This document shows, in pieces, positions 32,380 through 43,329 of a stretch of 64,000 nt of DNA. Position 1 is the first letter of the stretch. Each line of letters opens with the position of its first letter. The notes beneath the pieces are model-generated. The model worked only from the letters and a program-made list of their open reading frames with translations. It did not search any database and was not told where the DNA came from. Location: contig NC_049980.1 in NCBI RefSeq assembly GCF_000003815.2, forward strand, positions 33,227,553-33,291,552, in the 5' to 3' direction. The stretch comes from Branchiostoma floridae. Lineage: Eukaryota > Chordata > Leptocardii > Amphioxiformes > Branchiostomatidae. The translations under genes were made by a program, and so were the position numbers.

Positions 32380-33910
32380 TGTTGACAGAAGAAAATGTGT
32401 TTAGTTTAACATTCTTCATATTATACTAGTAGATACTTCAGCTTGACGGGTGGGTTCACTACATACTTCTGTACATGTTTTTAGATGCTTTTTTGGCTTT
32501 CAATTTGTCTCAGTTTCTATATCTTATTATGTTTTGCCGACGGATATGAAAAATGGGACAAAATACAACAAGGACATAGGCTTGAACAAGTCCTTACTTG
32601 CCAATAGGGCAAAAGGGGTTGAACATATGCTTGCCTGATCAGCACTTTTACTTGTCAGGGAAAATTAGACTAGTGGACTTGTCCAACACTGAAAACGCCT
32701 AAAAAGTTTTTAAAACAACATCAAAACAGCCTGAGCCAAACCTCTGTCAGGAGAGTAATCCCTACAGGGTGGCACAATATCCATGGACTAACAACTCTCA
32801 GTGGCCAGATGGAAATTGTTAGGCCCTGGGATACTGTCCTGCCACTGTAGAGATTTGCTTGCAGATTACGATTTACATATCTCTGCTGCAGCCCTCTGCA
32901 TTTCCTAAATAGTATTATCTCTACACAAATAGGGAAATAGGGAAACCCCCAAAAGGCTTCCATAATCTACTTTAGGGTTCTTCTTTCATTTTGAGGCGAC
33001 CAAGTTACCAACTTCAACTTGCTGAAGACCTTTGTAGCCTGTATACTCATTTTTCACTTCAGTGAAGTGAGGAAAGTCGTGTAAAGTGCCTTTCCCAAGG
33101 GGAAAAGATCGGTGACACAGTGGGGTTCGAACTCAGGACCTTCTGGACCTGAGTCAAACGTGCTGTCAATTGTGCCATGCGGTCCAGGGTTGTTTTAGGG
33201 GAAAGGTACGGAAAAGTTTAACAGTAACTGCAACTTTCATTTTGTTCCTCTGTTATCTTATCTTTTTCTTTGGTGTCTTCACCTCAGACCCACCCACTAA
33301 TCTCCAAGCAGATCTTTTGGTGACATAGACAATATCCAAAGGGTCCAACAGCAAGACTTTGTGCTAAACAGTGTCCAATTGGTCGGGCCAGTTGGACAAC
33401 TGTCTAGCCCTTTGGATTCCCTCTTTGTCCTCGATCGACCTGCTTGGAAGTTTAATACCACCCTCTTCCAAAGAACTTATATGTTGCACCAAAACAGTTT
33501 ACACCAAAACAGTTATAGTTCATCTAGCATAGTATACGAGCAATCGCTGTTATTGTTTACATCCGGGGTATTCGGCGCACGAGCGCTGACTGGTAGGCAA
33601 AAAGCGTTAGGAGATCAGATTACTAATTAGCATACCGGCGCGGAAGCAGATCGTACTGTTTACGCGAATTTGCGCATTTTCAGCCACGTTTTTATCGCAT
33701 CCATGGGATTTTTTCAGATTTTGTATTTTTTTCACTACTTCTTAGTCTTTTTTTTTTTTTCTTGTGTAATATTTTGGGAGAAAATGACCCTTGCCCTCTT
33801 GACTTCCGTCATGTGTTTCCGGTTGTTTTGATTTTCCCGCCGTACGGGCTTTCTGTCATCCGTTCCGGGCTGTTATATTTCTGTTCCTAATGTGGTTTAA
33901 TTAATACGTT
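32380..33910. other. Upstream region of HERC1 and left flank of the ISL2EU element
   Basis: A 5' untranslated exon boundary of HERC1 is at 32378. A minus-strand SINE lies at 33045-33185 (box-B complement GGGTTCGAACTC), and 33296-33315 matches one end of the TAATCTCCAAGCAGAT MITE. The HERC1 promoter is not identified. From 33540 the sequence becomes richer in CpG and may be the promoter or end of the mobile element. Confidence 0.4.
33045..33185 (-). repeat. tRNA-derived SINE, minus orientation
   Basis: On the minus strand it shows a tRNA-like head with a box-B-like GAGTTCGAACCCC and the CCTTGGGAAAGGCAC motif, followed by TTTCCTCACTTCACT, which is also seen in the copy at 39862. Confidence 0.6.
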
Positions 33911-34849
33911 TAATCAATATGAGTTCTTCAAACAGCTACATTAGCTCTTTGGAGCCTAATGACCGAACCAGGTATTTTGAGAAATGAATGGTAAGTGTCG
34001 AAGACGCCGGCGATAGTTCAAACCCGGAAGTGACTGGTTCGGCGGTGACTGGTGACGGTGTACGCCTACCTGACCCATACAGTCTGACAGGTGAGGATCA
34101 TGTGTACATGTGTTTCTAGATTTTGATAAGGTAGATTTTTGTGTCAGATAAAGGTTACAAAAACATGAGTACGTGTAAATGTGTTTGTTGCTAATCTCTA
34201 GAAATTCTGGCTACGTAACGTTATGTTTATTATCATTTGTATGTTATACAGGTTGGAAGGATGATTTGAGCCTCTGGCCAGATACGGACTATGGGTGCAT
34301 CTACACCTACCTAATCGAGGCTCCAGGTCCGTTTAACGGAGAAGCCATGAAAGCCTATAAATCCCTGGAGGCGTACAATCTCTTTATAAGTGGCCATGTG
34401 AGGGAGTGCAGGTACCACCCTATTGGAAAAATGTGAAGGTCTGCTTCCTTAAGGCCAAGGTTGTGCCAGGTGGGTGTTGGAGTGCATTGGAACAATATTT
34501 CTACTTACATGTACCTGTAGTGAGAACTCTTGAAGATGAAGAATGAGATGCGTGATTAGTATTTAACTGTCAGATACGTTTTTATATTACTGTTATTATC
34601 TTTTTTTTCTGTTACATTTGTGTTTCAGGACAGAGAGTAACAGAGACTCCTCACAACCCATGGGTGTGTTTGACCAAAAGAGAGGGTTATGTCATGGCAG
34701 CTCACTGCACTTGTATGGCAGGGTAGGTAATATAACTGCATTGACCATCATATCCAAAAAGTCACATTTTTATCTAACAGTGGTCTCGTCAGATGAGGTC
34801 CATGGCAAGAAACAGTTTTAGAAATAATGAAAGTCAAACTAGTACTCAC

Positions 34850-35074
34850 CTGTAAATGTTCCTCCGTATATTTCCAGGGAGGAGCGACCATGCAGTTTGT
34901 ATGTGGCAAGATAACTGTCTTAATTTTTTTCCTTGGTTCATGTTCTTGTGCTTGATGGTTTCCAGTTGTATTTGTACCTGTTGCAAATGCATTTCTTCTT
35001 GTTGATGTTCTTGTTGCAGGTTTTACTTGTTGATGTGTTTCGTTTTCTAGGTAATTTGGAGTTATCAACAGTTC
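34850..35074 (-). CDS. Possible antisense exon of 75 codons in the nuclease intron
   Basis: The minus frame is open between an ACTCTCAG acceptor (35076-35075) and a consensus donor CAG/GTGAGT (34849). It has exactly 75 codons, phase 0 at both ends. It starts ELLITPNYLENETHQQ and ends PPWKYTEEHLQ. It is polar and threonine-rich. I do not recognise it and see no partner exon, so it may be chance or a remnant of an inserted gene. Confidence 0.25.
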
Positions 35075-35630
35075 CTGAGAGTGAGTATACTAACACATAT
35101 CATCATGTAGATGTAGATAATGCTAAAAGAAATGTGTATATAGTAGAAATATTCAAATATCACAGAGACTTCCATAATGAGAAGATAAGGCAAATCTTTC
35201 ATTGTACTGTGAAGCTGGCCAACTTATCCGTTCCTTTTACCATTAACTCTAAAATTGCTCCTGACTATAGTACCTATAATGTATACTCATTTTTTGTTAT
35301 ATTTCAATGTAGATTGGGAGAGGTCTGCAGCCATGTGGCTGCACTGCTGTTCGCAGTGGAGGCCTCCAGGTCTCTTCAGGAAAAACGGACGTCATGCACC
35401 AGCAGAAAGGCCGTGTGGAACAAATATTACAAAGATAAGGTCTGTTCATATTTGGGCATTATAATTGAGTAGAATTTTTTTCAATGTCTACAATTTTTTT
35501 GCCTAAGTTAGTAAGTAGACTGTTATAACTTACATTAATGAATTGCTTCTACAAAATCATGTGGCATTTACATGTATCCAATTCACAATATATAGCCCTA
35601 CACTATAGATTTACAGCAATATAGTATAGT

Positions 35631-35766
35631 AGATGTTCCTAGCCTGGAGTCCAGCCTTGTTGTGCTTTAGTCCACTCCCAACGGTGGCTACCCCGTCAAT
35701 GCCATGGGGTAGCGACCTTTGGGAGCGAACTAAAGCACAAGGTTGCACTGCAGGCTAAGATGTTCC
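35631..35766. mobile_element. Hairpin MITE (118 bp) with 9-bp target duplication inside the nuclease intron
   Basis: Element 35640-35757 is an almost complete inverted repeat (TAGCCTGGAGTCCAGCC on the left, TAGCCTGCAGTGCAACC read from the right). It is flanked by perfect AGATGTTCC duplications at 35631-35639 and 35758-35766. It inserted into the larger ISL2EU element. Confidence 0.85.
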
Positions 35767-37856
35767 TCTTTGTAAAGTGTAATATCTGACATGGCCACTG
35801 TATAATGCTTTTTCTCACATATATTATTGATAATTCATTTTGTGGATTATTTCTTTCAGGTTGATCCACAAAGGGCTGAGGACATGGACTTTTCGCACCC
35901 TAAACATGGAGTCCAGATCAAGAAGGCGCGCCGGAAGCCGCAGTGTGATGTGCCACCACTCAGTGAAGAAGAGGCCGCTTCTGCTTTCTCACAACTGAGG
36001 AAGCTGTGTCCCACTGCCAGTGCTGTCATTAAAGAGGAGGAGGACACAGACACAGCATCAGAAGATGAGTCAGATGTCAACACAGAGACGCTTCCCCCTG
36101 TGGTATACAGGTCTTGTCATCCAGCCAAAGTCCCTGTTACTAGTGTTAGTGTAGACAGCATCCTTGAGGATGTTCGGTGCAACCCCGAGCAAATCACAAA
36201 CCTCAACAAAGCTACAGTGGGGCAGTCCAAGTCTGCTTTATGGCGTCAGCAACGCAAGGGTCGTGTGACTTCTACATCCATGCATGATGTCCTTCATGCA
36301 TCAAACCCCACCACTGCAGTACGGAAGGTCATGCAATATGACTGCAAGGATTTGAGCCAAGTGAGTTAACTGAAAACTAGTACAGTGTACACTTGCAGGA
36401 AGCCATTTTTCGTAGGTAATTAAGGCACACAAAGAGACAACATTACCCTGTATATTGGAACATGTACCATAATAATCCCAGAGCAAGTGTAGCTCTGATC
36501 TTTATTTGGATTTAAACAATACCAGGAGTCTAAATATTTCTGCAAAGTGTGACAGTCTAAATGTTCAGTCAATGCGAGATAGTGTCATATTAGAGATGTA
36601 ATTCATTTGTGCTTTCTATGTCAGAAATTCTAAATAGGGAATTTCACTTTCAGGTTCCAGCTATACAATGGGGGATGAAACAGGAGGAGAAGGCAAGGCA
36701 ACAGTACCTGGAAGCTACCTTGTGCATCTGCAAGGATGTGAAATTGGAGGAAGTGGGGCTCATTCTCTACAAGGATTTTCCCTTCATAGGTATAGCTAAT
36801 TTTGGCTCTTACTTCAAACTTATGAAGTATAGTACATGTAATTGAGTACCAACTACACAATGTCTAATTGACTTATGATTTTGTTGATGTAACAATGAAA
36901 TACATGTACTTGTTTTAACAATTGCACTTTATTCGTACCAAGTGAATATGTGCCATTTGCAGCATTTGGCAAGTATCAAAAGTAAGTACATTATGTTCAT
37001 GTTTGAAATATCAGAAACTTTGCCACTAATTTGAACATTACTGTTGTATATATAGGTGCATCTCCTGATGGGATGAGACAGTGTTCATGCCATGGAAGAA
37101 CTGTGATTGAGATCAAGTGCCCATACAAGTACAGGGACATCTATCCTGCTGCAGATCTGTGTCTATCAGATGCCAACTACTGTTTAGATAAGGATTGTAA
37201 GCTAAAGACAGGGCACAGATATTACACCCAAGTCCAGACACATATGCTGGTTACCGGTGTCTCAACATGTGATTTTGTAGTGTGGACTAATGCAGGCATG
37301 GTTGTAGTAAATGTTCCAAGGGACCAGTCACTGTTAAATGTAATGTTGTCTACATGTGTCCAGTTTGTAAAGTCCAGTCTTATCCCTGAGATACTGACCC
37401 ACAAGTTACAGTGTGGAGACTCTGGAGTAGATGTGACTTTCCAGGAAGATGATGACCCAAACAAACGTTACTGTTCTTGTCAGAAACCAGCATATGGTAG
37501 GATGGTAAAGTGTGATAACAATGAATGTGAGTCAGAATGGTTCCATTACAAATGTGTTGGCATCAAGAGAAAACCAAGGGGCCATTGGTTCTGTCCCAGT
37601 TGTCAATGCTAAATCCTACTGGACAGTTTGAAATACTAAAAATACTAGTATAACAATAGAAGGCATTTTACAGTTTTATGTCATGTTTTAAAAAACTAAT
37701 GTAAAACAAGTAAGAATTGTACTTTGTGGTATACTTATTATATTGTAGTGGGCTTCCCAAAAATTTGTTTTGTGTCCCTTTAACATTTTACCTTCAATCT
37801 CAGTATTTTGATATACAGAAAAGGCCAGCTCGTGCAGACAACATTGCCATTAAAAA

Positions 37857-39806
37857 TTACTTGATTAGCTTTGGAAGTAAGTTTGTAAGAGCCGCACAGA
37901 TAACAACACTGTCACTGAGTAGAGGGGCAAATGTTAATGGACAGATTTGGCTGAGAATTTGGAAGTTCTTGATTCTTTCAATTGCACGTTCTACATGAAT
38001 TCTTAGAGTTGATATCTGTCTGGCATCTTGGACGATACGCCCCGGGAGTTGTTTCCTTCCTGTGGTAAATGGTGGCATAACTAGTGTTGCTCCTTTCAGG
38101 GCAAGTTCCTCAGAAATGGTGAATCCCCGATCTGCCATAATCATATCACCATATTCCACTTTGTTATAGAAACGACTTTTTAGCGTAATGTCTTTATCAG
38201 AAATTCTTCCACCCCAGGAACTGGACAGAAATGACACTGCTCCATAAGGTGTAATACCTACCAGAAATTTGAACGTATGATGGTGTTTGTAGTTACTCCA
38301 GGTCTTTGCTCGGGTCTTTAAATTGTATGGCCTCTCAGTGAAAATCTCTGAGCAATCAATGATGACTCTACAGTTTGAGTATTTTTTTTTCCGAAAATTT
38401 TTGGGAAGATTGCGCTTTACGGTTTCCTTGGACGGCCAATGAATCAGGAACTTTAGTCGGACAGCTAAGATTGGAATACAACGGTTTATGACTTTTGAAA
38501 CTGTGGAGGCAGAAACACTAAATCTCAAAGCTAGATCAGCATTTTTGAGGCCTAGTCTCAACTTCATGAGAGTCATGAGTATTTGATCCTGCTGACACAT
38601 GGACTTTAGAGGAGCAATGAAATCACTAACAAGTCTAAACACAAACATAAACAGTGCAACAGTAGGTATTCCAGTGAAGAGCTTGCATTTTGCATCTGTG
38701 AGATTGGAGGCTGATGTTGATGATTTCTTGATTTGTTCTTGAAGGTGATCACGTTCTTCCCTAAGGTTGTCAGCTTCACTTTGAAGGGACTCGCAAAACT
38801 GTTCCAACTTACATTTCTCCTCTTGTACTTTTGTGAGCTGTTCTCTCAGAGTCTCTACACTTTCAGGAAGGGGGTCTCTCAGAGTCTCTACACTTTCAGG
38901 AGGAGGGTCAGCGATCATTTCTTCATCTGAAATAAAGCAAATCCGAAGTTCAATGAAAGTGCTATGTGATTATGAGTGTCATATATCTGAACTGAACTGA
39001 ATGTTCTAAACTCTGATTCATATGTATGTATTGTTGTTTCAATATTTTACTCATGCAGGTTGCATGCTTCTCTACTTGATTCACATCTATATCCCCACTC
39101 CGAAAACCAAGCGGATAAACTTTGTAGCAAGTAGTCTTGTGTGTATGGTATGTGATTTATGTTGAATAAGTGACAAGTGATAGATTTACTTGTTGAGCAA
39201 GAATGATAGATTAAACTGTTGATCAAGAATTTATATGTTTAGGATTACTGATTGTATCCATTAGACACTTTTCTTATTCCCTCTGTAATGCCCTTACCAT
39301 TTAGTGATGTAGGTGGGGCTTCATTCTCTGATGACACCCGCAGCCTTTTTGCTGCACGCATATACCTGCAAACAATGAAGCATGTTGTAAGTTGTAAATC
39401 AAAGTTGCATGCTTTGTTTCCTACATACATTCTGTTAGCATAGCATTTAGTGATTACTGCTGTGAATGTTATGAAATATAAAACATTTGACTAGGTGTAA
39501 ACTCTAACATGAGTAACTTACAGGATCTTTGTGAGATTTAACTGAATCCTTGGTAAAACTTTCATGGTCATCTTCTCAGGCAAGGAGGTAGAGTATAGCA
39601 ATGTTTCACACAGGCATGAACAGCCTGCCTGCATGAACAGCATGAGCAGTAAATCAAATTTCAATAAAGAAACATTGAAACCCCCAATGTTACCTACCGA
39701 TCTTTCTTGGCAACTGGGTTTCTTGAACGATTGCAACTTGCTGAGGTTGGGAGGTTAAACAAGCTTGGGACGTAATCTGGATCTGCAGGGTCTTTAGAAG
39801 GGTTCC
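37857..39806 (-). CDS. THAP/DDE transposase of an ISL2EU-type element
   Basis: Three joined exons are visible: 39698-39806, 39298-39365 and 37857-38926, with matching phases (2, 1). The first ends a THAP-like DNA-binding domain (YVPSLF resembles the AVPxxF box); its zinc-binding start is not seen and may be in the N gap at 40077-40221. The last exon has a leucine/glutamate-rich coiled coil, a helix-turn-helix (LGLKNADLALRFSVSASTVS) and a DDE_Tnp_4 catalytic core: DCSEIF (first D), MADRGF (second D) and RIHVERAIERIKNF (E). A short repeat, PPESVETLRDPLPESVETLR, lies near the start of the exon. The frame is open to TAA with no lesion. It converges on the nuclease gene, with 244 bp between the two stops. 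Enzymes of this fold cut and paste DNA using two metal ions. Confidence 0.85.
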
Positions 39807-39861
39807 CTGCAATGCAAGAAGCAAAGAACTTGTCAGTATTATAAACATGATTTTAAAATGA

Positions 39862-40076
39862 GGTGGCAATTGGTCTTGTGGTTAGGGTGTAGGACTCATA
39901 ATCCAAAGATAAGTATGAGTTGGAATCCCTGATAGGTCACTTTGTTGTTGTGCCCTTGGGAAAGGTACTTAAACCATACTTTACACCTATTTCCTCACTT
40001 CACTAAGGTGAAAAATGAGTACCTGGCTTCGGCTACACACCTCGGCATGTAAACTGAAAGAACCCACCACACTATC
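39862..40076 (+). repeat. tRNA-derived SINE, cut by the gap
   Basis: The tRNA-like head reads GGTCTTGTGGTTAGGGTGTA, then an ACTCATAATCC anticodon-loop-like segment and GAGTTGGAATCCC as box B. It is followed by GTGCCCTTGGGAAAGGTACTT and the tail AAAGAACCCACCACACTATC, where the N run begins. The tail recurs at 41009-41030. Confidence 0.7.
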
Positions 40077-40221
40077 NNNNNNNNNNNNNNNNNNNNNNNN
40101 NNNNNNNNNNNNNNNNNNNNNNNNNNNNNNNNNNNNNNNNNNNNNNNNNNNNNNNNNNNNNNNNNNNNNNNNNNNNNNNNNNNNNNNNNNNNNNNNNNNN
40201 NNNNNNNNNNNNNNNNNNNNN
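40077..40221. other. Assembly gap (145 N)
   Basis: The run of N directly follows a SINE tail. The 5' exons of the transposase (start of its THAP domain) are expected near here. Confidence 0.9.
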
Positions 40222-41584
40222 TGCAAACAACATATGCATACTGGTAGATTTGTAGAGATAATCTGCTCCGTTCTGTTCTGCAAATTATTCTGACCCAACG
40301 TTTCTATCCTTCACCTCGGTCTAACTTTAGATGATCGGGCAGTTTTTGTCAACACACTCTTCTTCTTCTTGCGCTGTCCCACCACATGCCTACAGATATA
40401 TCCACGCTATTACTCAACAAATGGACTCAAAAGTCGGCAGGAATGTTCAACATCACCTGAGCTATCTTGTCGGTGAAAAATGACTCTCAGCTAGGTCACA
40501 AACTTGCACAACGGACGCTTGTTGTCTGTACCGAAATTGGAACCATCCCGATGGGCCGACATTTTGTCGGCAATGACCTCATGTCAAGGGTTGGAGGTCA
40601 GATATCAGCTGTGTGAGAGACTGCCTCACAATGTGATGCACTGTTTGGGATTTTCTGCGGTTAACGTTATACCAAGGAGGTTTAGATAAAGGACTATAAC
40701 GTTATACTTCTAAGATGATCAGTGAGTGATACCCTTTAAGTATGATAGAAGTGCCAATGTTTTGTCATATCTTTGATAACGTTAAAACATGATAAATTCT
40801 GATGAGTAACTAGATCTGATCAAGAAGCTTTCATCAACCTTGATCTGATATATTACTGTTAAACAATGTTTATGCAGTTTCTGATTTTTGTCTTAGGAGT
40901 GTGCTCATAGAAATAGGAAGGAGAAGGTATAAAGTACACCAAGGAGGTTATATTGATTGTCAGGTAACGTTTATACCTCAATCGAGCATAAAAAAATGAT
41001 AAAATTAAAAGAACCCACCACACTCAAGGAAAAGAGACACTATACACCTTTCTCACGCGGCGGCCATGATAGATCTAAAACGAGTTCAATGTGGCAAACA
41101 AAAGGCTGTCCATCATGATTAGCAGTTCGACCAATGGTAGCCTGCCAACTAGAAAATCGACCAATAAGTGAATGGCTGCAAATTCGTTAAAAATTTGCAT
41201 TATTATGTTGTTATTTTGCATCTCTTAAGGGACTATGGGGTCAGTCTACACTACTCTAAATTGCTACATCTTTCGGTGCATAACACTTCTTGTAATATTT
41301 ATTATTCTATCTTATATCATGAAAATTTGTGTGGTTTGGGGAAAAACTAAATGGGACCTGATTTTAGAAATAAGTTTTGTCTGTTTGCCTCATTGACCTC
41401 TTCTTCGATCTATCATGGCCGCCGCGTGAGAAAGGTGTATGGCAGCCCTTCCTGGTGTGAGTGTATCATAATATACAGCTTGTAATGTTCAGTACCCTAA
41501 AAAGAAAACCACTTCAAAAGTTTCAAGATTTACACTGTATTACTAGTATATGTACACAGATTTTCCTCTTTTTTTTGTTTCCAG
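40222..41584. other. Region upstream of the glutaredoxin-like gene
   Basis: No exon is recognised, although the acceptor at 41583-41584 implies at least one 5' untranslated exon here. A SINE tail lies near 41009-41030, and an inverted-repeat element at 41041-41440 occupies the proximal part. Confidence 0.4.
41041..41440. mobile_element. Inverted-repeat element, ~400 bp
   Basis: ATACACCTTTCTCACGCGGC and the following GGCCATGATAGATC (to about 41075) recur as a perfect reverse complement at about 41407-41440, a 34-bp terminal repeat. A TA dinucleotide precedes the left end, but the right flank is TG, so the target duplication is not certain. It ends 145 bp before the first coding exon of the glutaredoxin-like gene. 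Confidence 0.75.
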
Positions 41585-41586
41585 GC

Positions 41587-43327
41587 ATGATAGTCCAGAG
41601 ACGAGTAATGCAGGGTGCATTGTGGGCAGTCCGACATCACGGCTGGCCGATCTCCAGACTGTTTTCAACAAGAAAGACGTTACCCATTCTGACCCTGTAT
41701 ACCAAGGTAAAATTGTGGATATCAAACCTCTTTAGGCTTTAAGTACCTGTCTCTAGGAGCAGGAGTGACAGGCTTTTCTTGGCTTATGATCTTTTTTATT
41801 TATTCATGGCACATCAGTTTTTCTACTAAGTTGTGCCAATTGCCCTTAGGCTAACCTTCTTTGCAAACTTCTTGCGATGCCGTGGCTCTATTTTTTAGAT
41901 TTGGGTATCCTACGTCCAGTTTATGGTGTCCTTATGTTTTATTACTTATAGAGTCCATTCCAAGACACCATGAGGGGTTTTAGGCGATATTTATAATTAG
42001 TCTGAATTATTTTGAATAAAAGAATATCTGAGCCACAATAATTGAATTATTTTTAAAAAAATTGACTGAGAAAGTACTCATATATTTTAATTCCTTTGAA
42101 TATTTTAGAAACATTTTGAAAGTAACTGTACAAAAATATCTTTATTTAGAATAATTGTGAAACCTCTGTGTGATTATTTGATGTTTACAAATATTTACAA
42201 AAAATGGTAAACCTCGCCAAATGGTTAAATTAGTTTATTGCCCCCATAAAAGTAAGCCCCATTGTTGTATCTGTATATTTTTAGATTTCACTCGTGGATC
42301 CTTTGTGATGGGCCATTGCTGCATGGCACCCAACCATACTTTGCAAGGATGTGTGAATTGCTATCTTCCCAGCCCACTGAACCATTTACAAAAAATGGTA
42401 GAAAATGGTAAATAATGGTAGAATGCTGTTATCATTATTTAGAAACCATTAGAAGTATCCAATTCCACACGATGAATATTTCCAAAGTTTTACAGGACCA
42501 GGGAAATATTTATAAAGTTGAAACAGTGTTAGAAATATTTCTGAAGTATCAAATGTCCTAGACATATAATTACAAAACTTTAAAATCAATTCTAAACAAT
42601 GGCCACAAACATCCGCACGGTGTCTTGGAATGGACTCTAGGCTCCTAGCAAGGACGTGATATAACGTCCTTGCTCCTAGTTAATACAATGCAAGGAACAT
42701 ATACCAATAAATGAATAATACTTTTTTTTCTTTCTCTAGGAGGTGTGTCCCTTATGTGATGAAGCTAAGGAAGTTTTAGAGCCATACAGACATAGGGTAA
42801 GCACCTGAAGACAAAATTTCTGGTTTGCATCAAAATTGAACTTTTAGTTTTTATCCTTCCTGAAATTTCCCTAAATCTTAAGGTGCTGCAGTTCACTTCC
42901 AAGAAGATATGAGGCGCTGTTGACAAGTTTCCTGACAATGCAGTGAACTGGGTTCATTGACAGTAGTTCACCTGTTGACCAGGTAGTTCCTTCACAGAAC
43001 TTCTTTTCCGTGGCTCTCCTGCCAATGGATGGGTCTGTAACCACCTTTCATTTTGTTATTTCAAGTATAACTAATATATATAAATGTCCCCAGAAATATG
43101 TGGTGTGAAGCCTATGTGTATGTTTACATGATAAACATCTCTGCATCTCTTTTCTCCAGTTTAATCTGGAAGAGGTGGACATCACAAAACCTGACAATAA
43201 GCAGTGGTTCAAGCAGTACAGATATGAGATTCCTGTCTTCCACTTCAATGGAGAATTCCTGATGAAGCACAGGGTGGATATCCCAGCCTTGGAGGAAGCC
43301 CTGAAGGAATGGGAGGACGCAGCATAA
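41587..43327 (+). CDS. C5orf63: Glutaredoxin-like protein, C5orf63 homologue
   Basis: Three exons (41587-41706, 42740-42796, 43160-43327), all phase 0, give 114 residues. The first 30 residues are basic and hydroxylated without acidic residues, suggesting a mitochondrial targeting signal (inference). The thioredoxin fold follows: strand LPILTLYTK, then the redox motif CPLC (VCPLCDEAKEVLEPYRHR), EVDITKPDN and the cis-proline segment YEIPVFHFNGEFLMKHRVD. This matches the DUF836/YDR286C-type glutaredoxin-like family, whose substrates are poorly known. An acceptor lies 2 bases before the ATG (CCAG/GCATG), so the leader is mostly on another exon. Intron 1 contains a 687-bp mariner-type MITE. Confidence 0.9.
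41949..42639. mobile_element. Mariner-type MITE, 687 bp, in intron 1 of the glutaredoxin-like gene
   Basis: GAGTCCATTCCAAGACACC at 41951-41969 and its perfect reverse complement at 42619-42637 are flanked on both sides by TA. The inside is very AT-rich with many AATTATTTT-type words and has no transposase frame. Just outside the right end lies a hairpin (AGCAAGGACGT...ACGTCCTTGCT). Confidence 0.85.
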
Positions 43328-43329
43328 CG

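Larger units (their letters stand above)
33919..37612 (+). pseudogene. YqaJ-type exonuclease with SWIM and PHD fingers, ISL2EU element, two disabling lesions
   Basis: Exons: 33919-34090, 34252-34469, 34629-34722, 35313-35439, 35860-36360, 36654-36789, 37056-37612. A SWIM zinc finger is split over exons 3-4 (HCTCMAG, then GEVCSHVAALLF; pattern CxC...CxH). The YqaJ/lambda-exonuclease core follows: QWGMKQEEKARQQYLE, the catalytic SPDG aspartate, EIKCPY (ExK) and the glutamine of YTQVQTHMLV. The C-terminus is a C4HC3 PHD finger from CSCQKPAYGRMVKCD to FCPSCQC. YqaJ enzymes are 5'-3' DNA exonucleases. Two lesions are seen: an in-frame TGA at 33985 (with another ATG at 33988) and a missing base in the A-run near 34427-34431, after which the conserved frame continues at +1. 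Exon 2 is 218 bases where 219 keep frame. Sequencing error is possible. Confidence 0.82.
33919..39806. mobile_element. ISL2EU-type DNA transposon, two convergent genes
   Basis: A DDE_Tnp_4-type transposase next to a YqaJ nuclease in one unit is the known signature of the ISL2EU superfamily of animal DNA transposons. The coordinates given are those of the coding parts only. Terminal inverted repeats could not be identified by eye. The right end may fall in the N gap at 40077-40221 and the left end in 33.3-33.9 kb. A MITE with its own target duplication (35640-35757) sits inside, so the insertion is not very young. Confidence 0.75.

Noticed and set aside
34933-35312. A plus-strand open stretch running into exon 4 of the nuclease
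   Set aside because: The SWIM finger requires the splice from 34722 to 35313, so this stretch is intronic. Its hydrophobic start looks like chance.
39862-40076. A functional tRNA gene
   Set aside because: The tRNA-like head lacks a full cloverleaf and continues into a tail shared with other SINE copies.
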